Assembly (NCBI GenBank): GCA_002409405.1
Contig: DHNG01000002.1
Location: 1,722-12,209 of the forward strand
Direction of reading: 5' to 3'
DNA from: Flavobacteriales bacterium UBA5422
GTDB taxonomy: Bacteria > Bacteroidota > Bacteroidia > Flavobacteriales_D > Crocinitomicaceae
DNA length: 10,488 nucleotides
Shown: positions 6,284-10,488 of the stretch, in pieces
Layout of the letters: every line of letters starts with the position of its first letter
Numbering within the stretch: the first letter of the stretch is position 1
Program-made: the position numbers and the translations under genes
The notes under the pieces: generated by a model
Seen by the model: only the letters and a program-made list of their open reading frames with translations
Told to the model about the DNA's origin: nothing
Databases searched by the model: none

Positions 6284-6799
6284 ATGAAAATTGTAAAACG
6301 AATTGTCATCGCATTGCTGATTATCATTGCGATTCCATTAATTGTAGCTCTTTTTGTTCCACGGGACTTTAAAAGTGAGAAGAGTATTGTGATTAACAAA
6401 CCGATAGCAGAAGTATTTAACTATGTTAAACAGGTCAAAAACCAGGATAATTTCGGTATCTGGCAGCTTTCGGATCCGGACATGAAAAAAAGTTACGAAG
6501 GAACAGACGGAACCATCGGTTTCGTATATCATTGGGACAGTGAATCCATGGGGAAAGGTTCTCAAAAAATTACAGCAATCGAAGAAGGAAAACGGGTCGA
6601 TTTTGAACTGGATTTCGGATTCGGAGATCCGGCAAAAGCCTATTTCATTACTCGTGAGAAAAGTGCTGACCAAACGGATGTAACCTGGGGAATCACCGGA
6701 CATACTCCCTACCCGTTCAATCTTATGAGCCTGTTTTATGACATGGGCAACGATTTTGAACAAGGATTGAATAACTTGAAAAAAGAACTGGAAAAATAA
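6284..6799 (+). CDS. Membrane-anchored SRPBCC-family protein
   Basis: 171 residues. Residues about 6-25 (RIVIALLIIIAIPLIVALFV) are a single strongly hydrophobic segment after a basic MKIVKR. With no cleavage motif this is probably a membrane anchor, placing the rest of the protein outside the cytoplasm. From about residue 28 a polyketide-cyclase-type SRPBCC domain follows: KSEKSIVINKPIAEVFNYVK (31-50), then GTIGFVYHWDSESMGKGSQK, a beta strand pair around VDFELDFGFGDPAKAYF and a C-terminal helix (MGNDFEQGLNNLKKELEK). This anchor-plus-SRPBCC layout is common in Bacteroidota and proteobacteria. Ligand and role are unknown. It opens the second unit of the cluster, preceded by an exact TAnnTTTG box. 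Confidence 0.88.
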   Translation: MKIVKRIVIALLIIIAIPLIVALFVPRDFKSEKSIVINKPIAEVFNYVKQVKNQDNFGIWQLSDPDMKKSYEGTDGTIGFVYHWDSESMGKGSQKITAIEEGKRVDFELDFGFGDPAKAYFITREKSADQTDVTWGITGHTPYPFNLMSLFYDMGNDFEQGLNNLKKELEK

Positions 6800-6809
6800 C
6801 ACCTGAACA

Positions 6810-7235
6810 ATGGCAGAAATAAAAACCAAACAACACGAAGCAAATGTCACTGACTTTATCCTGTCATTTGCAGAAACGGAACAAAAACAACAGGATAGTT
6901 TCGAGCTGATCAAAATCATGCAGGAATATACCGGCTTCGAACCGAAAATGTGGGGACCATCCATCATCGGATTTGGTGTATATCACTACAAATCGGAGCG
7001 CAGCAGACAGGAAGGTGACTGGCCCTTGGTAGGATTTTCTCCCCGTAAAGCAGCGATTTCATTGTATGTATATATGGGAACTCCTGAGCAGGATAAATTA
7101 TTGCAGGAATTTGGAAAATTCAAGATGGGGAAAGGATGTATCTACGTCAAAAAATTATCCGATATCAATGTTGAAGTCCTCAAGAAAATGATGGGTGAAA
7201 CCATTACAGCACTCAGAGAAAAATACGGAAACTAA
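6810..7235 (+). CDS. DUF1801 protein
   Basis: 141 residues, typical length for the family. The N-terminal helix VTDFILSFAETEQKQQDSFE leads into the signature EPKMWGPSIIGFGVYHYKSE (about 44-63), with the G-P-x-I-x-G-F-G pattern of this DUF1801 subgroup. GDWPLVGFSPRKAAISLYVY (about 70-89) and FGKFKMGKGCIYVKKLSDIN (about 102-121) follow, the second being the K-x-G-K-G block seen in most DUF1801 proteins. It is cytoplasmic, with no signal peptide. The fold is frataxin-like and the biochemical role is unknown. It lies 10 bases after the SRPBCC gene and 13 before a DUF1801-YdeI fusion, so the three are probably co-transcribed. A long antisense frame over this region (6338-6967) is a shadow. Confidence 0.9.
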   Translation: MAEIKTKQHEANVTDFILSFAETEQKQQDSFELIKIMQEYTGFEPKMWGPSIIGFGVYHYKSERSRQEGDWPLVGFSPRKAAISLYVYMGTPEQDKLLQEFGKFKMGKGCIYVKKLSDINVEVLKKMMGETITALREKYGN

Positions 7236-7248
7236 CCATCATTCAGTC

Positions 7249-7809
7249 ATGCCAACCAATAATCAATGGACAGAAGAAGTTGCTGTTTTAGCATCTATTG
7301 TGGATAAAACACCACTGGACAAAGTTACAAAATGGGGTTCGGATGTCTACACTTACAACGGCAAGAATGTTGTCAGTTGCGGAGGATTCAAGAATTTTTT
7401 CACACTCTGGTTTTACAATGGTGTGTTTCTGGAAGATCCCGATAAAGTATTAATCAGTGCTTCAGAAGGGCAAACCAAATCATTGCGTCAGTGGCGGTTC
7501 ACCTCAAAAGAGGAAATTGATGAGAAAAAAATTCTTGCTTACATCCATGAAGCCATTGAAATAGAGAAAAAAGGGTTAAAAATAAAACCGGCGAAGTTCA
7601 TTGCCGTCCCGCCGCCATCGCTGCTCAGTGATGCATTGAAAAGCGATAAAGCCTTTCAGAAAGCATTTGAACTACTGACACCAGGAAAACAAAAAGAATA
7701 CATTTTATACCTGAACGAGGCAAAACAAGAGGCAACAAAGATGAAGCGCCTGGAGAAAATCACTCCGTTGATCTTTCAAGGCATGGGATTACATGATAAA
7801 TACAAGTAA
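7249..7809 (+). CDS. DUF1801-YdeI/OmdA-type fusion protein
   Basis: 186 residues from the ATG at 7249. The frame opens at 7195, but that part overlaps the previous gene and has no family match. Residues about 5-105 are a DUF1801 module: WTEEVAVLASIVDKTPLDKV, then TKWGSDVYTYNGKNVVSCGG (about 27-46) and FFTLWFYNGVFLEDP. Residues about 118-186 form the YdeI/OmdA-type C-terminal module, with KFIAVPPPSLLSDALKSDKA, FELLTPGKQKEYILYLNEAK and a basic ATKMKRLEKITPLIF segment. This two-part architecture is known as the 'YdeI/OmpD-associated' or bacteriocin-protection-like family; in enterobacteria YdeI-type proteins have been tied to resistance to cationic peptides, but a role here is only inferred. It is cytoplasmic and sits in the second unit, 11 bases before the DUF4199 gene. 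Confidence 0.88.
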   Translation: MPTNNQWTEEVAVLASIVDKTPLDKVTKWGSDVYTYNGKNVVSCGGFKNFFTLWFYNGVFLEDPDKVLISASEGQTKSLRQWRFTSKEEIDEKKILAYIHEAIEIEKKGLKIKPAKFIAVPPPSLLSDALKSDKAFQKAFELLTPGKQKEYILYLNEAKQEATKMKRLEKITPLIFQGMGLHDKYK

Positions 7810-7820
7810 AGAACCAATTT

Positions 7821-8312
7821 ATGAAAACACTGGCAATTGAAATTAAATGGGCAATTATTTTTGTGGTAGTATCATTGCTCTGGATGGTATTGGAAAAAGT
7901 CTGCGGGTTACACGGACCTTACATCGATTATCACTTGTATCTCACCAACCTGTTTGCCATTCCTGCGATCTGGACATTTGTACTGGCGTTGAAAGATAAA
8001 AAACGGCGCTATTATAATGGGCACATGACGTATCTGCAAGGACTTCTCTCAGGAATCATTATCTCAGTATTTGTTGCAGCGCTTTCCCCCCTCACTCAAT
8101 GGATTGTATCCTATGTCATTACTCCTGAATATTTCCCGAATGTGATCAAACGTTCAGTCGAATTGGGTTATTACAAAACGACAACTGAAGCTGCAGCCTA
8201 TTTCAATTATAAACATTACGCTGTTCAGGGAACAATCGGAGCCTTGATGATGGGAGTGATCACAACAGCCATCGTTATGCTGTTTCTCCGGTCAAAAAAT
8301 CGTACCGTTTAA
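7821..8312 (+). CDS. DUF4199-family membrane protein
   Basis: 163 residues, an integral inner-membrane protein with four hydrophobic segments: about 7-26 (IEIKWAIIFVVVSLLWMVLE), 38-57 (around LTNLFAIPAIWTFVLAL), 71-97 (LLSGIIISVFVAALSPL) and 134-157 (VQGTIGALMMGVITTAIVML). Between the second and third lies KDKKRRYYNGHMTYLQGLLSG, the charged loop plus 'G....G' start of helix 3 typical of the Bacteroidota-specific DUF4199 family. The long loop before helix 4 is also typical. The family has no known function. It is the only multi-pass membrane protein of the cluster, flanked by soluble YdeI-like and SRPBCC proteins at gaps of 10-11 bases, which implies co-transcription but not necessarily a complex. 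Confidence 0.87.
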   Translation: MKTLAIEIKWAIIFVVVSLLWMVLEKVCGLHGPYIDYHLYLTNLFAIPAIWTFVLALKDKKRRYYNGHMTYLQGLLSGIIISVFVAALSPLTQWIVSYVITPEYFPNVIKRSVELGYYKTTTEAAAYFNYKHYAVQGTIGALMMGVITTAIVMLFLRSKNRTV

Positions 8313-8322
8313 AATTATTAGA

Positions 8323-8784
8323 ATGAAGATGAAAAAGCTCCAGTTTCAAACAAAAATACATGCGCCGGTGGCACACGTATATACAATCATGTTGGGAATC
8401 GATAACCGTGCAACCTATGAAGCATGGGCTGCGGAATTCCAACCAACATCGACCTATGAAGGAAATTGGGAACCAGGAAGTAAAATACGCTTTATAGGCA
8501 TTGATCAAGAAGGTGAAAAGGGTGGAATCATTGCCGAAATCGCTGCAAACGAGCCCAACCGTTTTGTATCCATAAGAACATGTGGTTTTGTATCTAAAGG
8601 AGTCGATATTACAGAAGGTCCTGAAATTGAAGAATGGATTGGGGGGCTTGAAAATTATACCTTTCAGGAAGAAAACGGAATGACAACAGTAACAGTTGAT
8701 ATCGATGTGACGGATGACTACATTGATTATTTCAGTACAACATGGCCCAAAGCGTTGTTAAAATTAAAAACGATTTGCGAATAA
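8323..8784 (+). CDS. SRPBCC-family protein
   Basis: 153 residues. The START/Bet v1-like pattern is clear: KLQFQTKIHAPVAHVYTIML (5-24), an ATYEAWAAEFQPTSTYEGNW segment, then GSKIRFIG and GGIIAEIAANEPNRFVSIRT (about 67-86). A late strand (MTTVTVDIDVTDDYIDYF) precedes a short C-terminal helix (WPKALLKLKTICE). The sequence fits the SRPBCC domain group that includes activator-of-Hsp90-like proteins. An in-frame ATG at 8329 is an equally good start, shortening the protein by two residues. It is cytoplasmic with an unknown ligand. The next gene, another SRPBCC, begins 12 bases later; the two are clearly different in sequence, so this is an old rather than recent duplication. Confidence 0.87.
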   Translation: MKMKKLQFQTKIHAPVAHVYTIMLGIDNRATYEAWAAEFQPTSTYEGNWEPGSKIRFIGIDQEGEKGGIIAEIAANEPNRFVSIRTCGFVSKGVDITEGPEIEEWIGGLENYTFQEENGMTTVTVDIDVTDDYIDYFSTTWPKALLKLKTICE

Positions 8785-8796
8785 ACTCAACGGGAA

Positions 8797-9216
8797 ATGA
8801 ATACAATACAACTAACAGTAAATGCGACTATTGGCGCAGATCTTCAAAAAGTATGGGATGCATGGACACAACCCGATCACATCACCAAATGGAACTTTGC
8901 CTCTGACGACTGGTGCTGCCCGAATGCAGAAAATGACCTGCGTACCGGAGGGAAATATAGAGCACGTATGGAAGCAAAAGATGGAAGTTTCGGATTTGAT
9001 TTTGAGGCCGTTTATGATGAAATTTTAATGCATCAGAAAATTACCTATACCATGGCTGACGGTAGACAATCCACAACGACATTCAAATCGAATGGAACGA
9101 CAACGGAGGTATCTACTACATTTGAAGCGGAGACGACCAATCCGATTGACATGCAACAACAAGGATGGCAAGCGATTCTGAACAATTTCAAAAAATACGT
9201 GGAACGAAACGATTGA
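8797..9216 (+). CDS. AHSA1-type SRPBCC-family protein
   Basis: 139 residues, a compact AHSA1 domain. LTVNATIGADLQKVWDAWTQ (6-25) followed by PDHITKWNFASDDWCCP is the typical first strand, helix and W-rich turn. RTGGKYRARMEAKDGSFGFD (about 49-68) is the conserved G-G-x-Y-x-x-R-M-E strand, then FEAVYDEILMHQKITYTMAD and a C-terminal helix QQQGWQAILNNFKKYVE (about 120-136), where Q-x-G-W is the family's usual helix start. Proteins of this type in bacteria are hydrophobic-ligand binders or of unknown role. It closes the cluster. Eleven bases separate its stop (9216) from the convergent stop of the T9SS protein. Confidence 0.92.
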   Translation: MNTIQLTVNATIGADLQKVWDAWTQPDHITKWNFASDDWCCPNAENDLRTGGKYRARMEAKDGSFGFDFEAVYDEILMHQKITYTMADGRQSTTTFKSNGTTTEVSTTFEAETTNPIDMQQQGWQAILNNFKKYVERND

Positions 9217-9229
9217 GAAAAATCGATTT
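9210..9229. terminator. Possible weak bidirectional terminator between convergent genes
   Basis: The 11-base gap between the convergent stops carries a short hairpin, CGATT (9210-9214) / AATCG (9221-9225) with a 6-base loop, and an overlapping palindrome AAATCGATTT (9220-9229). The stem is only five pairs and there is no long T tract, so termination activity is doubtful. Confidence 0.2.
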
Positions 9230-10488
9230 ACTTATTCACAATCAGTTTCTCGGTTCGTGTCGTACCATCGGAAATGATTTCAATCAGGTATACACCATTC
9301 CTGAATGATGTAATACCAATGGTTTCCATTTCTTTTACTTTCGGATTTTCATATACAATTCTTCCGGTCATATCCCGGATAACAATTCGTGCCTGTTTGG
9401 GAAGATTACTGATCCGAACCGATTCACTCGCAGGATTCGGATAAATGGATAGCTTCTTTACTTCCTGTTGTTCTACCCCGACATTCGAAATAAGGAAACA
9501 TGTCGATGTAGCAGTACAGCCATGCTCATTGGTCACAGCAACCGCATAATTTCCGTTCTGAAGTGGTGTATAGGTTGCTCCGACCGCTCCTGTTATTGGT
9601 GTGTTGTTGTTACAATCGTGCCATTGATAGCTATATCCTGCCACTGCTGTAAAGGTTCCGTTGCTTAACGTGATAGTCGCATCCGGCAATTCACTTTCGG
9701 TAATCTCCATCAATTGTGACGTTGAATAACACTCCTGATTTTCAGCAACAGTCACCCAATAATGTCCGGGTGTGTTGACATAAATAGCTGTTGTCGTATC
9801 TCCATTGTTCCACAGATACGAATAATTCGGAACGTCTGAAGTGCTCAACTCTAAACTATCTCCCTGGCAAAATACTGTATTTCCGGCGAGAACCGGTGTT
9901 GGTGTATTGCAAATTCCATATTGTGCCACGAACGCGCGCGCCAAATTCGATCCGGAAAAAGAAGTGGTCGCATCTAACTGAATGCGTTCTTTAAAATAGC
10001 CGGAAATAATAATATTCCCACCATTATTTGCCAGTGTAAAGTACTCTCCGGACACCCAACCGGCAGGAGCGTTTTGATATGGCGGAGGGCCGGGAACAAT
10101 CGTATTTTCCCAAATCCGTTCTCCATCAGGGGCATATTTGAGAAACAACGTATTAACATCCCCGCCCAAACAGACACTTCGACTACCAATTACATATGCA
10201 TTCCCGATTGCATCTGTCAACACTTTTTTATAATCATCACACCCTGTATATGTATACCTGTCAATCCATGCAATTGTTCCTCCTGATCCATTTAATTTCA
10301 ACAGCAATGCATCCGCATTGTTTACACTTCCGTATTTTGTAATAAGATTTCCATCAACAGATGCAGAACCTCCGTACAGATAACCGGAAAGAAAAATATT
10401 TCCCCATGGGTCTACTGACATACTACTATATGAAACGAGTCCCGCTCCTGTGTGATTCAACGTTTTTTCCATCAGAACAGTTCCCTGT
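9228..10488 (-). CDS. T9SS type A sorting-domain protein with SBBP-like repeats, N-terminus outside the window
   Basis: The frame stays open from the stop at 9228-9230 to the right edge, so the N-terminus is missing. An internal ATG at 10472 is not a credible start because it lacks a signal peptide. Numbering from that Met (414 residues): 1-187 contain SBBP-type beta-propeller repeats with the 'D.xGN.y..G' turn three times (VDPWGNIFLSG 20-30, TDAIGNAYVIG 86-96, NNGGNIIISG 149-158). Residues 188-258 and 263-329 are two Ig-like modules, each with a Y-x-W strand (YSYLWNNGD, YSYQWHDC) and cysteine pairs. Residues 341-414 are a T9SS type A sorting domain: LSIYPNPASESVRI, VIRDMTGRIVYE, RNGVYLIEI and the terminal TEKLIVNK. 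The protein is exported by the type IX system and released or anchored at the cell surface after removal of this domain. Role and ligand are unknown. Confidence 0.92.
   Translation of the reverse strand, partial: QGTVLMEKTLNHTGAGLVSYSSMSVDPWGNIFLSGYLYGGSASVDGNLITKYGSVNNADALLLKLNGSGGTIAWIDRYTYTGCDDYKKVLTDAIGNAYVIGSRSVCLGGDVNTLFLKYAPDGERIWENTIVPGPPPYQNAPAGWVSGEYFTLANNGGNIIISGYFKERIQLDATTSFSGSNLARAFVAQYGICNTPTPVLAGNTVFCQGDSLELSTSDVPNYSYLWNNGDTTTAIYVNTPGHYWVTVAENQECYSTSQLMEITESELPDATITLSNGTFTAVAGYSYQWHDCNNNTPITGAVGATYTPLQNGNYAVAVTNEHGCTATSTCFLISNVGVEQQEVKKLSIYPNPASESVRISNLPKQARIVIRDMTGRIVYENPKVKEMETIGITSFRNGVYLIEIISDGTTRTEKLIVNK

Noticed and set aside
6338..6967. A 209-codon open frame on the minus strand.
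   Set aside because: It lies antisense across two well-recognised genes (SRPBCC and DUF1801), has Cys/Phe/Ser-rich composition and no recognisable motif, so it is a shadow frame.
2263..9216. A phage-defence or toxin-antitoxin island.
   Set aside because: No nuclease, helicase, ATPase, methyltransferase, toxin-like or antitoxin-like motif is visible, and there are no integrase, transposase or tRNA boundaries.
9228..10472. ATG at 10472 as the true start of the T9SS protein.
   Set aside because: The frame continues open to the window edge, no signal peptide follows this Met, and a T9SS cargo must have one; the real start lies outside.

Overview
The window looks like a chromosomal segment of a Bacteroidota bacterium. 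Four signs point there: a type IX secretion (T9SS type A) C-terminal sorting domain on the gene at the right edge, signal peptides ending in A/S-Q, A-rich translation starts without a clear Shine-Dalgarno, and promoter-like TAnnTTTG boxes. The gene set (DUF1801, DUF4199, DUF6265/YCII, many SRPBCC and VOC proteins) would fit Flavobacteriia, perhaps a Fluviicola/Crocinitomicaceae-like organism. The genus is an inference.

Layout. Positions 1-876 (minus) hold the first 292 codons of a secreted protein of unknown function that runs off the left edge. Positions 1082-1480 (minus) encode a small secreted orphan protein. From 1603 everything to 9216 is on the plus strand. First comes a Crp/Fnr-type regulator (1603-2184), then 14 small genes packed with gaps of -4 to +38 bp, apart from one 115-bp break at 6169-6283. 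In order the 14 are: VOC, PhnB-like VOC, SRPBCC, secreted DUF6265-YCII fusion, DUF1801, DUF1801-like, DUF1697, VOC, membrane-anchored SRPBCC, DUF1801, DUF1801-YdeI fusion, DUF4199 membrane protein, SRPBCC, SRPBCC. Perfect TAnnTTTG boxes lie before the first gene (2226-2233) and in the 115-bp break (6214-6221), so the run probably forms two transcription units of eight and six genes. The right edge (9228-10488, minus) is the C-terminal part of a large T9SS-exported protein with SBBP-like beta-propeller repeats and two Ig-like modules, convergent with the cluster.

How the genes may work together. The cluster has no recognisable biosynthetic enzyme, transporter or nuclease. It is a concentration of small single-domain folds (VOC, SRPBCC/START-like, DUF1801, YCII, DUF1697) that bind or modify small molecules or act in stress tolerance, beside a Crp-like regulator. 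It reads as an accreted accessory or stress/detoxification island rather than a defined pathway. The most unusual single gene is the exported DUF6265-YCII fusion. No RNA genes, CRISPR arrays, insertion sequences or phage genes were seen. No gene-free stretch exceeds 300 bases.
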